From contig NZ_ML769315.1 in the NCBI RefSeq assembly GCF_009720365.1, positions 403,621 to 467,620 of the forward strand: a DNA stretch of 64,000 bases. Reading direction: 5' to 3'. Position numbers and translations under genes: made by a program. The stretch is from Catellatospora paridis. GTDB taxonomy: Bacteria > Actinomycetota > Actinomycetes > Mycobacteriales > Micromonosporaceae. A model generated the notes under the pieces. The model did not search any database and had not been told where the DNA came from. It worked only from the letters and a program-made list of their open reading frames with translations. Numbering within the stretch: position 1 is the stretch's first letter; each line of letters starts with the position of its first letter. Of the stretch, positions 1 to 8,133 are shown piece by piece.

Positions 1-1599
1 GAGCGCTCGCCGGACGGCGCACTGCGTCCGGCCGCCTCGGCGCCGCAGCCCGACCAGTGGACGAACGACTTCCGCTTCGGCAGGGGCGTGTGGTCCGGCT
101 TCATCCACGACACGGCGTTCCGCGCGGCGACGCCGGCGAACGCCGGGGAGACGAGGCTGCTGATCGACCCGGTCGGCGTCTTCGATCCGCAGCGGCTCGC
201 CGAGTTCTCGCAGCTCAGTCGAGTGCCACTGGAGACGTATCAGGCACCCGGGGCAGCCGGGGCAGACGCCGCGAGCCGCGAACTGCTCGACGACCGTCCG
301 CTCGCCCCGTCCAGCAACCCGCAGGGTTACCTGGCACCTAGCCCGCAGATCCTCACCACGCTGGACGCACTGCCCGGCATCATCGGCCCGCAGCGGGCCC
401 GCGACGCGATCTCCGCGGTGCGGGTGCGGGTCGGCAACGTGCACACCCTGGACGAGCTGACCCGCGAGCGCATCCGGCGCATCGCCGAGGAGATCAGCAC
501 CACCACCGGCCTCGACGTCGACATCACCGTCGGCTCGTCCCTGCAACCGCAGACCGTCGAGCTGGCCGCCGGCACGCTCGGGCGGCCCGAGCTGCGGCTG
601 ACCGAGCTGTGGACCCGCAAGGGCGTGGCAGTGGCGATCATGGAGGCGATCGACCGCAAGAGCGTGCTGCTGTTCGGCCTGATCCTGGTCGTGTGCGTGC
701 TCTTCCTGGCCAACGCGACCACGGCGGCGGTCCGCGACCGCAGACGCGAACTCGCCGTGCTCGCCTGCGTCGGCTGGCCACGGCACCGCCTGGCCGCGCT
801 GGTCTCCGGGGAGGTCGCGCTGGTCGGCCTGGCCGCCGGGCTGGTCTCGGCGGGACTCGCGCTGCCGCTGAGCCGGGCGGTGGACGTCCCGGCGGGAACG
901 GCGCAGGCGCTGGCGGCGGTGCCGCTGGCCCTGCTGCTGGCCGTCGTGTCGGCGGTCGTCCCGGCGATCCAGGCGGCCCGCGCCCACCCGGGCACCGCGC
1001 TGGCTCCGCTGGTCTCCCCCGTACGCCGGGCGCGGCGCTCGCGGACCGGGCACACCGTGCTGTCCGCCGCGCTGCGCAACACCCGGCGCAGGCCGGGCCG
1101 CACGCTGCTGGCCGCCGCCGCGGTCGCGCTCGGGGTCGGCGCGTTCACCACGCTGCTGACACTGACCTGGGTGTTCCACGGCAACGTCACCGGCACCCTG
1201 CTCGGCGACGCGGTCTCGCTGCGGGTCCGCGCCGTGGACACCGTCGCGGTCGCGGCCACGCTGCTACTGGCCGTGCTGGCGCTGGCCGACGTGCTCTACC
1301 TCAACGTGCGGGAGCGTTCGGCCGAGCTGGCGACACTGCAGGCGGCCGGATGGAGCGACGGGGCGCTCACCCGCCTCATCGCGTACGAGGGAGTGCTCAT
1401 CGGCGCCGCGGGCGCGCTGCTCGGAGCGGGTGTCGGGCTGTTCTTCGTCGACCGGTTCGCTGCCGCCGTGCCCGCGACGGCCGTGGCGGTCACCGCCGCC
1501 GCGGCACTGGCCGGGGTGGCCCTGTCCGGGCTCGCCGCGGTGCTGCCCGCCCTGTCCGTACGCCGACTGCGCCTGTCGACGCTGCTCGCCCAGGAGTAG
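1..1599 (+). CDS. FtsX-like ABC transporter permease (5' end outside window)
   Basis: The frame is open from the first base, so the gene starts upstream of the window; about 532 codons are visible. The first ~200 visible residues look like an extracytoplasmic domain. They are followed by membrane segments around codons 220-240, a block of hydrophobic helices, and a second repeat ending in three more helices. Cytoplasmic loops RDRRRELAVLACVGWP and RERSAELATLQAAGW match the FtsX/MacB permease pattern. Such permeases work with a cytoplasmic ATPase in export or cell-envelope functions; the partner gene is not in view. A GTG at 88 is an internal codon, not a credible start. Confidence 0.8.
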   Translation, partial: ERSPDGALRPAASAPQPDQWTNDFRFGRGVWSGFIHDTAFRAATPANAGETRLLIDPVGVFDPQRLAEFSQLSRVPLETYQAPGAAGADAASRELLDDRPLAPSSNPQGYLAPSPQILTTLDALPGIIGPQRARDAISAVRVRVGNVHTLDELTRERIRRIAEEISTTTGLDVDITVGSSLQPQTVELAAGTLGRPELRLTELWTRKGVAVAIMEAIDRKSVLLFGLILVVCVLFLANATTAAVRDRRRELAVLACVGWPRHRLAALVSGEVALVGLAAGLVSAGLALPLSRAVDVPAGTAQALAAVPLALLLAVVSAVVPAIQAARAHPGTALAPLVSPVRRARRSRTGHTVLSAALRNTRRRPGRTLLAAAAVALGVGAFTTLLTLTWVFHGNVTGTLLGDAVSLRVRAVDTVAVAATLLLAVLALADVLYLNVRERSAELATLQAAGWSDGALTRLIAYEGVLIGAAGALLGAGVGLFFVDRFAAAVPATAVAVTAAAALAGVALSGLAAVLPALSVRRLRLSTLLAQE

Positions 1600-1602
1600 C
1601 GC

Positions 1603-1809
1603 TCAGCCGCGACAGAACGGGTAGACGTCGCCCTCGACCCGGCGCGTCTGCCCGTTCGGCGACTGCACGAAGAAGGCGCTGCCCTGCACCCAGGTGCGCT
1701 GCCCCGGGCGGACCATCACCGTCTCGGACAGCTCCATCACGTATTCGCCGATGGTCAGCACGCTGACCAGCAGTAACCGGTCGGCGACGACGGGCTCGGT
1801 GGCAGGCAT
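1603..1809 (-). CDS. Small hypothetical protein, 68 aa
   Basis: A short frame convergent with the FtsX permease, with 3 bp between the stops. The start chosen is the ATG at 1809, preceded by GGAGAG at good spacing; a longer frame from 1899 lacks a ribosome binding site. The sequence has a hydrophobic stretch near residues 10-22 and a single Cys near the C-terminus (YPFCRG). I recognise no family. High third-position GC supports coding. Confidence 0.55.
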   Translation of the reverse strand: MPATEPVVADRLLLVSVLTIGEYVMELSETVMVRPGQRTWVQGSAFFVQSPNGQTRRVEGDVYPFCRG

Positions 1810-1921
1810 GGAACTCTCCGGGGGGCGGGGGAGCGCCCACGTTACCGCCGCACCCGCAGCCGCGGGAAGGGGCGCTGATCGATACGTGCGCCACACCACC
1901 GTCCTTCTTTCGTGCCGAGGG

Positions 1922-1948
1922 TGTCGATTCGGGCGGACGCTGTACGTA
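1922..1948 (+). promoter_or_regulatory. Candidate ECF-type promoter for the YCII/sigma operon
   Basis: TGTCGA (1922-1927), 17 nt, CGTA (1945-1948) has the shape of an ECF sigma promoter and lies about 50 bp upstream of the YCII start, so the sigma factor encoded in this operon may recognise it. Seen: the two motifs and the spacing. Inferred: recognition by the adjacent sigma factor. Confidence 0.45.
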
Positions 1949-2000
1949 TAGAGGGTGAGAGGCCGCGACGCCGGCGGCCGTGAAGACGAGGAGCGCCGCC

Positions 2001-2348
2001 ATGAAGCAGTACCTGCTCAGCATCTACCAGCCCGACGGCGGGTCACCGCCGCCCGAGGTGCTGGACCCGGTGCTGCGGGCCCTCGCCACGCTGAACGCCG
2101 AGCTCGACGCGGCCGGCGTGACCGTGTTCAAGGACGGGCTGCAGCCGCCGGAGACCGCCACGGTGGTTCGCGCCAAGGGTGACGACATCCTGCTCACCGA
2201 CGGGCCGTACGTCGAGGGCAAGGAGCACATCGGCGGGTTCTGGATCATCAAGGCGCCAGACCTCGACGCGGCGCTCGAATGGGCGGCCAAGGCAGCCCGC
2301 GCGGTCACCCTGCCGATCGAGGTGCGCCCCCTGTACTCCGAGGCCTGA
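2001..2348 (+). CDS. YCII/DGPF-domain protein linked to ECF42 sigma factor
   Basis: A 115-residue YCII-related protein of the DGPF type. The signature is present as [18 protein letters not shown] at about residues 65-82. The ATG at 2001 has GAGGAG upstream at about 8 nt; an in-frame GTG at 1980 has none. The stop is one base from the TTG start of the sigma factor, so the two are translationally coupled. DGPF proteins are the conserved genomic partners of ECF42 sigma factors. Their biochemical activity is unsettled. Confidence 0.85.
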   Translation: MKQYLLSIYQPDGGSPPPEVLDPVLRALATLNAELDAAGVTVFKDGLQPPETATVVRAKGDDILLTDGPYVEGKEHIGGFWIIKAPDLDAALEWAAKAARAVTLPIEVRPLYSEA

Positions 2349-2349
2349 G

Positions 2350-3555
2350 TTGGCCGACGTCGACGGTGTCTTCCGGGCGGAGTACGGCCGCGCGGTCGCC
2401 GTGCTGGTGCGCGCCTTCGGCGACATCGACCTCGCCGAGGAGGCCGTCCAGGACGCGTTCGCCGAGGCGGTGCGGCGCTGGCCGGACGACGGTGTGCCGC
2501 CGAGCCCGGCCGGCTGGATCATCACCACGGCCCGCAACCGCGCCGTGGACCGGCTGCGGCGCGAGGCCACCCGCGGCGACCGGCACGCGCAGGCCGTGCT
2601 GCTGCTCGCCCCGGACCCGCCGGCCGAGGAGGGACCCGTGTCCGACGACCGGCTCCGCCTGATCTTCACCTGCTGCCACCCCGCGCTCGCGGTCACCGCC
2701 CAGGTGGCGCTGACGCTGCGGCTGCTCGGCGGCCTCAGCACCGCCGAGATCGCGCACGCGTTCCTGGTGCCCGAGGCCACGATGGCGCAGCGCCTGGTCC
2801 GGGCCAAGAACAAGATCAAGGGCGCGGGCATCCCGTACCGTGTCCCGCGCGACGCGGACCTGCCCGCCCGCCTGCGGTCCGTGCTCGCCGTGGTCTACCT
2901 GGTCTTCAACGAGGGCTACACGGCCAGTTCCGGGGACGCGCTGGTGCGGGCCGACCTGTGCCAGGAGGCGGTGCGCCTGGGACGGCTGCTCGCCGAGCTG
3001 ATGCCCGACGAGCCGGAGGCGCTGGGCCTGCTCGCCCTGATGCTGCTCACCGAAGCCCGCCGGGCGGCCCGCACCACCGCGACCGGGCAGCTTGTGCCAC
3101 TGCCCGAACAGGACCGCGGCCGCTGGGACCGGGCGCTGATCGCCGAGGGGCTGACCCTGGTCGGCCGGTGCCTGCGGCGGCGGCAGCTGGGTCCGTACCA
3201 GCTCCAGGCGGCGATCAGCGCGGTGCACGCCGCCGCGCCCGACGCCGCGGCCACCGACTGGCCGCGCGTGCTGGCCCTCTACGACCGCCTCCTGGCACTG
3301 GCGCCCAGCCCGGTCGTGGCACTGCACCGCGCGGTCGCGGTGGCCGAAGTGGACGGCCCCGGCCAGGCCCTGGCCCTGCTGGACACGCTCGACCTGGACG
3401 GCCACCACGTGTACCACGCGGTGCGCGCGGACCTGCTGCACCGCCTGGGCCGCGACGCGGAGGCCGCAGCCGCCTACGAGACGGCCGCTGCCCGCACCGA
3501 CAACACGGCCGAACAGGAGTTCCTGCGCCGCCGCCAGCAGGCTTTGCCCGCTTGA
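2350..3555 (+). CDS. ECF42-type RNA polymerase sigma factor with C-terminal TPR-like extension
   Basis: A 401-residue sigma factor. Region 2 comes first ([16 protein letters not shown], then [14 protein letters not shown]), followed by region 4 ([20 protein letters not shown]) near residues 135-155. About 230 further residues form a helical, DUF6596/TPR-like extension ([11 protein letters not shown], then [15 protein letters not shown]). That extension and the DGPF gene directly upstream define the ECF42 group, in which the extension controls sigma activity instead of an anti-sigma factor. TTG at 2350 is the only start compatible with coupling to the upstream stop at 2346-2348. The frame runs further upstream but without similarity. 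Confidence 0.9.
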   Translation: MADVDGVFRAEYGRAVAVLVRAFGDIDLAEEAVQDAFAEAVRRWPDDGVPPSPAGWIITTARNRAVDRLRREATRGDRHAQAVLLLAPDPPAEEGPVSDDRLRLIFTCCHPALAVTAQVALTLRLLGGLSTAEIAHAFLVPEATMAQRLVRAKNKIKGAGIPYRVPRDADLPARLRSVLAVVYLVFNEGYTASSGDALVRADLCQEAVRLGRLLAELMPDEPEALGLLALMLLTEARRAARTTATGQLVPLPEQDRGRWDRALIAEGLTLVGRCLRRRQLGPYQLQAAISAVHAAAPDAAATDWPRVLALYDRLLALAPSPVVALHRAVAVAEVDGPGQALALLDTLDLDGHHVYHAVRADLLHRLGRDAEAAAAYETAAARTDNTAEQEFLRRRQQALPA

Positions 3556-3681
3556 GGCCAGCCCGCGCACACCACCGGCCAGAAGCTGGTCCCAGCGCAG
3601 GCCCCTGGCGATCGAGTCCACTGCCGAGCGCGGGCGGACCTTCCGCCGGAAATCAGGCCGACAACAGGCGGTGGTGATCGT

Positions 3682-3693
3682 TAAGGTCGCCGG
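3682..3693 (+). promoter_or_regulatory. -10 box of a leaderless promoter
   Basis: TAAGGT at 3682-3687 is followed by 6 nt and the ATG at 3694, and no Shine-Dalgarno sequence is present. This is the geometry of a leaderless actinobacterial transcript and supports the chosen start. Confidence 0.55.
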
Positions 3694-4518
3694 ATGGCAT
3701 CGAACCTGGAATGTGTCGGCCTGGGCGTCTCAGACGGCGACGGGCTGTCCGCACTGATCGGCGAAGCGCTGGAGCGGGCCGAACTGCTCGGCGAGGTCGC
3801 GGGGACGTCCGTGCACGCGTGGCAGGACCCGAGCGGCGCCCGGCTCGTCGTGTCCACCCAGGAACGCACGGTCAAGGACCTGCTTCCCTCGTACGCCGGC
3901 ACGCCCGGCGCGCGCCTGGCGGGACTCCACGCGGTCAACGACGAGGTCGCCGTGGCGCACGTGGTCGACGCGGACGGCGAGACCCTGACAATGCTGGCCG
4001 TCGAGGTGGAGCAGCGCCGCCTGCTGTCCGCGAGCAAGCAGCCCGTGGACGCCGAGGCGGCCGTGGTCGCGCTCGGGGTCGACGTCACGGTGCATGCCGA
4101 CGAGGCGGCGTTCGCGGCCTCGGACGCCAGCCTGCTCAGCCCCGGCAAGGAGCCCGGTGAACCGCCGGCCCACATCGTCGAGCAGGGCATGCCGTGGCCG
4201 CCACGGATGGGCCCCGAGTCGTTCATCTCGTACGGCGTGTTCGGACCGCCCGAGCAGGCTGAGGCGTACGCCCGGCTGCACGGCACCGTGCTCTCCGCGC
4301 AGCGGCGCACGGTCGCCCTGACCGGCGGATCCTTCGTGGTCGCCCGGGTACGCACGGTCGGCTTCGAGGTCGACCTGTGCCTGGCCGCGGCCGACACCCC
4401 CGAGCTGCCCCGGCCGGGCAACGTCATCGGGGGCACGGTGTTCCTGGTCGCCTCCGTGCCCGCACTGGCCGCCGCCGCATCCGCACGACGCTCCTCGCTG
4501 CCCTGGCGCAAGGGCTGA
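3694..4518 (+). CDS. Hypothetical protein, 274 aa
   Basis: A cytosolic-looking acidic protein without signal peptide or membrane segment. The two halves look loosely repeated (an N-terminal ECVGLGVSDGDGLSALIGEAL block and a later FISYGVFGPPEQAEAYARL block), consistent with a tandem alpha/beta fold. No catalytic motif is recognisable. The start is set by a leaderless -10 box. Transcribed alone, convergent with the metallo-hydrolase gene. Confidence 0.7.
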   Translation: MASNLECVGLGVSDGDGLSALIGEALERAELLGEVAGTSVHAWQDPSGARLVVSTQERTVKDLLPSYAGTPGARLAGLHAVNDEVAVAHVVDADGETLTMLAVEVEQRRLLSASKQPVDAEAAVVALGVDVTVHADEAAFAASDASLLSPGKEPGEPPAHIVEQGMPWPPRMGPESFISYGVFGPPEQAEAYARLHGTVLSAQRRTVALTGGSFVVARVRTVGFEVDLCLAAADTPELPRPGNVIGGTVFLVASVPALAAAASARRSSLPWRKG

Positions 4519-4536
4519 CATCCGCGGCGGCCCGGA

Positions 4537-5190
4537 TCACCAGCCGCGGGTGCGCCACTCCGGCAGGGACGGCCGTTCGCGGCCGAGCGTGCTGTCCTTG
4601 CCGTGGCCCGGGTAGAACCAGGTGTCGTCGGGCAACCGGGCGAAAAGCTTCGTCTCGACGTCGTGCAGCAGCGAGGCGAACGCCTGCGGGTCACCCCAGG
4701 TGTTGCCGACCCCGCCCGGGAAAAGCGAGTCGCCGGTGAACAGGTGCGGGTGCCCGTGCGGGTCGCGGTAGAGCAGCGCGATCGAGCCCGGGGTGTGCCC
4801 GACGAGGTGAATGACCTCCAGCTCGGCCTGACCGACGCGGACGGTCTGTCCCTCCGCGACGGTCTGCGCCTTGACCGGCAGCTCGTCGGCGTCGTCGGGG
4901 TGCGCGAGCGGCGTCGCGCCGGTGGCCGCCACGACCTCGGCGAGCGCCTGCCAGTGGTCGCCGTGTCGGTGCGTGGTCACCACGGTGGCCAGACCGGAGT
5001 CACCGGCCAGCGCGAGCAGGGTGTCGGCGTCGTTGGCGGCGTCGATCAGCAGCTGCTCGCCGGTGTGGCGGCAGCGCAGCAGGTAGGCGTTGTTGTCGTG
5101 CGGGCCGACGGACACCTTGCTGATGACGAGGTCGTCGAGTTCGCGTACGTCGGCGGCCGCGCCGCGGCTCACGTCTCCGGTGTAGGGCAC
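4537..5190 (-). CDS. MBL-fold metallo-hydrolase (glyoxalase II-like)
   Basis: 217 residues with the full metallo-beta-lactamase metal set: H74, H76, D78 and H79 in THRHGDH, H132 in VGHTPGS, D154 in FTGDS and H196 in YPGHG. These bind two metal ions and hydrolyse thioesters or related substrates; the layout is closest to short glyoxalase II-like hydrolases, but the substrate cannot be told from sequence. The GTG start at 5190 follows TAGTCT by 6 nt, so the transcript is probably leaderless. It lies downstream of the GntR gene with 46 bp between them. Confidence 0.88.
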   Translation of the reverse strand: MPYTGDVSRGAAADVRELDDLVISKVSVGPHDNNAYLLRCRHTGEQLLIDAANDADTLLALAGDSGLATVVTTHRHGDHWQALAEVVAATGATPLAHPDDADELPVKAQTVAEGQTVRVGQAELEVIHLVGHTPGSIALLYRDPHGHPHLFTGDSLFPGGVGNTWGDPQAFASLLHDVETKLFARLPDDTWFYPGHGKDSTLGRERPSLPEWRTRGW

Positions 5191-5236
5191 TCCCGCAGAC
5201 TAGCGCCGGGTGCGGGGCCGCGCCGGGCGGAGCGGG

Positions 5237-5899
5237 TCAGAACAGGCGGGCCAGGATCAGTTCGAGGGCTTCCTCGGCGTGGCGGCGGGACAGCTCGGCC
5301 GCGCGGTCCGCGTCGCGTTTGCGCAGCGCCTCGACCAGGTCCTGGTGTTCGGCCTGGGAGGCAATGATCTCGTCGGGGCGGTAGCGGGCGGCGACCTGGT
5401 CGTTGAAGTAGTACAGGTGGTTCTGCTCGATGACGCGGGCCAGGCGGGGGTTGTGGGCGGCCTCGACGATCAGGTGGTGGAAGCGGTCGTTGAAGACCAC
5501 GAACTCGTCGGGTGGGCCGCCGGCGGACCAGCTGTCGCAGTGGGCGGCGATCGCGGTGAGTTCGGCATCGGTGGCGCGCTGGCAGGCGAATCGGGCCGCG
5601 AACGACTCCAGCGCCATCCGCACCTCGTAGATGGCCACGATCTCGTCTCGGCCGTGCTGGCGCACGATCCAGCGGCGGCGGTGGGACACGATCAGCCCGT
5701 CGGCGGCCAGCCGCTGCAGGCTCTCCCGGATGGGCGTACGGCTGACCTGGAGCTTCTCCGCGATCACGGCCTCGACCAGCGGCTCGTTAGGGCCGATCTT
5801 GCCCAGCACGATCTGGTCGCGCAGCCAGCGGTAGACGTTGTCCGACAGGGTGCGGGTGGCGTGCATCGGTTCGGCGGGCAGATCCTCCGCAGTGGGCAT
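5237..5899 (-). CDS. GntR-family transcriptional regulator (FadR/FCD subfamily)
   Basis: 220 residues. An N-terminal winged helix (DNVYRWLRDQIVLGKIGPNE, then VSRTPIRESLQRLAADGLI) is followed by an FCD all-helical ligand-binding domain with YEVRMALESFAARFA, FNDRFHHLIVEAA and the metal-site-like H in SQAEHQDLVEAL. The ATG at 5899 has GAGGAGG 7 nt upstream; a longer frame to 5965 has no ribosome binding site. Ligands of this subfamily are usually organic acids. Its target may be its own promoter or the downstream metallo-hydrolase. Confidence 0.9.
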   Translation of the reverse strand: MPTAEDLPAEPMHATRTLSDNVYRWLRDQIVLGKIGPNEPLVEAVIAEKLQVSRTPIRESLQRLAADGLIVSHRRRWIVRQHGRDEIVAIYEVRMALESFAARFACQRATDAELTAIAAHCDSWSAGGPPDEFVVFNDRFHHLIVEAAHNPRLARVIEQNHLYYFNDQVAARYRPDEIIASQAEHQDLVEALRKRDADRAAELSRRHAEEALELILARLF

Positions 5900-6085
5900 C
5901 TGGCCGCCTCCTCGTCGTGTCCGTCTCGAGCGCCCACAGTAAACGCATCGACGAGCGGCGGCCATGAGTCCATCACCACAACCGCGCTCGGCTCAGTTGG
6001 TCGACGCGGAGGTCTGCCCCCTGCTGTCCGGTTCGGCGCGACAGCAGTCTGGATCGATGCGGTCACATGGGGTACGCTTCGCTCC

Positions 6086-6148
6086 GTGGTTCGCATGTAT
6101 TGGCGCTTTACGCTGGCTCTGGGTGGAGCCGGCGGTTCTATGCGCTGA
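6086..6148 (+). CDS. Leader peptide of the DAHP synthase attenuator (Tyr-Trp-Arg-Phe)
   Basis: A 20-codon frame in the leader of the DAHP synthase gene. Codons 5-8 read Tyr-Trp-Arg-Phe (6098-6109), so all three aromatic amino acids are tested within four codons. The GTG at 6086 lies 7 nt after a TACGCT -10 box (6073-6078), so translation is probably leaderless; an ATG at 6095 is the alternative. The stop codon lies in the loop of the first hairpin. Starvation for any aromatic amino acid would stall a ribosome here. Confidence 0.75.
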   Translation: MVRMYWRFTLALGGAGGSMR

Positions 6149-6200
6149 CCGCGATTCCACCCAGAGCCAGCAGGGCGAAGACGTCTCGTCTTCGCCCTTT
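6112..6200 (+). promoter_or_regulatory. Transcription attenuator upstream of DAHP synthase
   Basis: There are two adjacent perfect stems. Stem A pairs 6112-6127 with 6156-6171 (16 bp), with an inner 5-bp stem 6132-6136/6148-6152, and spans the end of the leader peptide. Stem B pairs 6172-6183 with 6187-6198 (12 bp, 3-nt loop) and is followed by TTT, as in an intrinsic terminator. The layout of leader peptide, hairpin, terminator and biosynthetic gene is that of amino-acid attenuation. The two stems abut instead of competing for the same bases, so the exact switch is unclear. Confidence 0.75.
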
Positions 6201-6277
6201 GCCATGTCATGGACGGGCTGGCCTGGGACATTCCGAGGTGCGGGGCCCGTCCCCCCACGGAACCGGGAGACGCTCCG

Positions 6278-7336
6278 ATGACCCAGACCAACGACGTCCA
6301 CGTCCTGTCCTTCGAGCCGCTGCGGCCGCCGCGCGAGCTGCTCACGGAGCTGCCGCTCGGTGATCATCGCGCCGCGCTGGTGGAACGGTCCCGCCAGGAG
6401 GTGCGCGACGTGCTCACCGGTCGCGACGACCGGCTGCTCGTGGTGGTCGGCCCGTGTTCGGTGCACGACACCGAGGCGGCCATGGACTACGCCCGCCGGC
6501 TGGCCGAGGCCGCCAAGCAGCACTCCCGTGAGCTGTGTGTGGTGATGCGCGTCTACTTCGAGAAGCCGCGCACCACGATCGGCTGGAAGGGCCTCATCAA
6601 CGACCCGGGGCTGGACGGCACCTACGACGTGCACCGCGGGCTGCGCACCGCGCGGGCGCTGCTGCTCGACATCCTCGACCTGGGCGTGCCGGTGGGCTGC
6701 GAGTTCCTCGACCCGACCAGCCCGCAGTACATCGCCGACGCGGTGACCTGGGGCGCGATCGGCGCCCGGACCATCGAGAGCCAGGTGCACCGCCAGCTGG
6801 CGTCCGGCCTGTCCATGCCGGTCGGGTTCAAGAACACCACCGACGGCGGCGTGCAGGGCGCGATCGACGCCTGCGAGGTGGGCCGCAACAGCCACGTCTT
6901 CTTCGGGGTGGACACCGACGGCCGGGCCGCGATCGTCACCACCACCGGCAACGAGGACTGCCACGTGATCCTGCGCGGCGGCCGCAGCGGCCCGAACTAC
7001 GGCCCCGAGTCGGTGGCCGCGACGCTGGCCATGACCGAGAAGGCCGGCCTGAAGCACCGCCTGGTCATCGACGCGAGCCACGGCAACAGCGGCAAGAGCC
7101 ACGAGCGCCAGGCCGTCGTCTCCGACGAGATCGCGGCGCAGATCGCCGGCGGCCAGGCCGGCATCGCGGGCGTGATGCTGGAGAGTTTCATCGTCGCGGG
7201 CCGCCAGGACCTCGACTCCGGCCAGCCCCTGACCTACGGCCAGAGCGTCACTGACGCCTGCATGAGCTGGGAGACCACCGAGCAGACCCTGGCCACCCTG
7301 GCCCAGGCCGTCACCGCCCGCCGCGCCGCCGCCTGA
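6278..7336 (+). CDS. aroF: 3-deoxy-7-phosphoheptulonate synthase (DAHP synthase), AroG/AroF class I
   Basis: Catalyses condensation of phosphoenolpyruvate and erythrose 4-phosphate, the first step of the shikimate pathway. 352 residues, the usual length of class Ia enzymes. All metal ligands are at the E. coli AroG positions or one off: C60 (VGPCS), H268 (DASHGN), E302 (MLESF) and D326 (SVTDAC). The substrate loops KPRTTIGWKG and EFLDPTSPQY are intact. The ATG at 6278 has GGGAGA upstream. Expression appears to be attenuated by aromatic amino acids through the leader at 6086-6200. Confidence 0.95.
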   Translation: MTQTNDVHVLSFEPLRPPRELLTELPLGDHRAALVERSRQEVRDVLTGRDDRLLVVVGPCSVHDTEAAMDYARRLAEAAKQHSRELCVVMRVYFEKPRTTIGWKGLINDPGLDGTYDVHRGLRTARALLLDILDLGVPVGCEFLDPTSPQYIADAVTWGAIGARTIESQVHRQLASGLSMPVGFKNTTDGGVQGAIDACEVGRNSHVFFGVDTDGRAAIVTTTGNEDCHVILRGGRSGPNYGPESVAATLAMTEKAGLKHRLVIDASHGNSGKSHERQAVVSDEIAAQIAGGQAGIAGVMLESFIVAGRQDLDSGQPLTYGQSVTDACMSWETTEQTLATLAQAVTARRAAA

Positions 7337-7356
7337 CGTTCCCGCGCCTGCTGCCT

Positions 7357-7435
7357 GCGCGGCTAGATCGCCGTTTCCGGTCAGGAACTCGGGTGACACC
7401 GCAGTTTCTGGCCGAAAACGGCGATCTAGCCGCGC
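7357..7435. repeat. Long intergenic palindrome, family copy A
   Basis: A perfect 20-bp inverted repeat (7357-7376/7416-7435) continues inward with mismatches, giving arms of about 33 bp. Its 61-bp core (7366-7426) aligns gap-free with the palindrome at 36582-36642. It lies between aroF and the VOC gene, both on the plus strand, and could terminate or stabilise transcripts. Confidence 0.8.
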
Positions 7436-7484
7436 GGCGCGGGTGTGTCCCGCCCGGCGTGAGCCCGCCGCGCGCGGCCGCCGA

Positions 7485-7497
7485 TAGATTGGCAGGC
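7485..7497 (+). promoter_or_regulatory. -10 box of a leaderless promoter
   Basis: TAGATT at 7485-7490, then 7 nt, then the ATG at 7498. Confidence 0.55.
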
Positions 7498-7866
7498 ATG
7501 CTCGATCACCTGTCGATTCAGGTCGCCGACGTCGAAGCGGCCGCCTACTTCTACGACACCGTGCTGGAGCCGCTCGGCGGGCGGCGCATCCTGGAGTTCG
7601 GTGACGTCATCGGCTACGGCGTCGACCGGCCGGTGTTCTGGCTCGGCCCGGTCACCACCGAGGGCGTCGCCCGTGAGGCGCACATCGCCTTCGTCGCCGC
7701 CGACCGGGCCGCGGTCACCGCGTTCTTCGATGCGGCCGCCGGGACCGGCGCAGAGGTGCTGCACGAGCCGCGGGTGTGGCCGGAGTACCACGAGCACTAC
7801 TTCGGGGCGTTCGTACGCGACCGCGACGGCAACAACGTCGAGGCGGTCTGCCACCTGCCCGGCTGA
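7498..7866 (+). CDS. VOC-family (glyoxalase/bleomycin resistance fold) protein
   Basis: 122 residues forming the paired beta-alpha-beta-beta-beta units of the VOC fold. It starts LDHLSIQVADVEAAAYFYD and ends RDRDGNNVEAVCH, with H4 and E115 at usual metal positions. Proteins of this size are dioxygenase- or lyase-like, or bind small molecules; the substrate is unknown. The chosen ATG follows a leaderless -10 box. The stop adjoins the stop of the convergent membrane-protein gene with no gap. Confidence 0.8.
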   Translation: MLDHLSIQVADVEAAAYFYDTVLEPLGGRRILEFGDVIGYGVDRPVFWLGPVTTEGVAREAHIAFVAADRAAVTAFFDAAAGTGAEVLHEPRVWPEYHEHYFGAFVRDRDGNNVEAVCHLPG

Positions 7867-8115
7867 TCAGTCCTTGCGGCGGGCGGCCAGCATGCCCCTG
7901 ACGCCGAGCACGCCGACGGTGGTGCCGATGGCCAGCGAGGCGCCGATCAGCAGCGCGTGCACCCACAGGAAGCTGGTCGGCGAGCCGTCGCCGGACACGC
8001 CGGTCGACCAGGCCCGCGGGTCGTCCCAGATGGCGAGGGCGAACCGCGGCCAGATCAGCCAGGTCCACACGCCGACCCCGATCAGGAACAGCGACCAGCC
8101 CCGCGACAACCTCAT
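7867..8115 (-). CDS. SCO4848-family small membrane protein
   Basis: 82 residues with two membrane helices (about 8-27 and 50-70) and the family pattern WTWLIWPRFALAIW, then GSPTSFLWVHALL and a C-terminal RGMLAARRK tail. The family is conserved in actinobacteria and its function is unknown. Convergent with the VOC gene. Confidence 0.8.
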   Translation of the reverse strand: MRLSRGWSLFLIGVGVWTWLIWPRFALAIWDDPRAWSTGVSGDGSPTSFLWVHALLIGASLAIGTTVGVLGVRGMLAARRKD

Positions 8116-8133
8116 AACCGGCGAGTATGCCAG

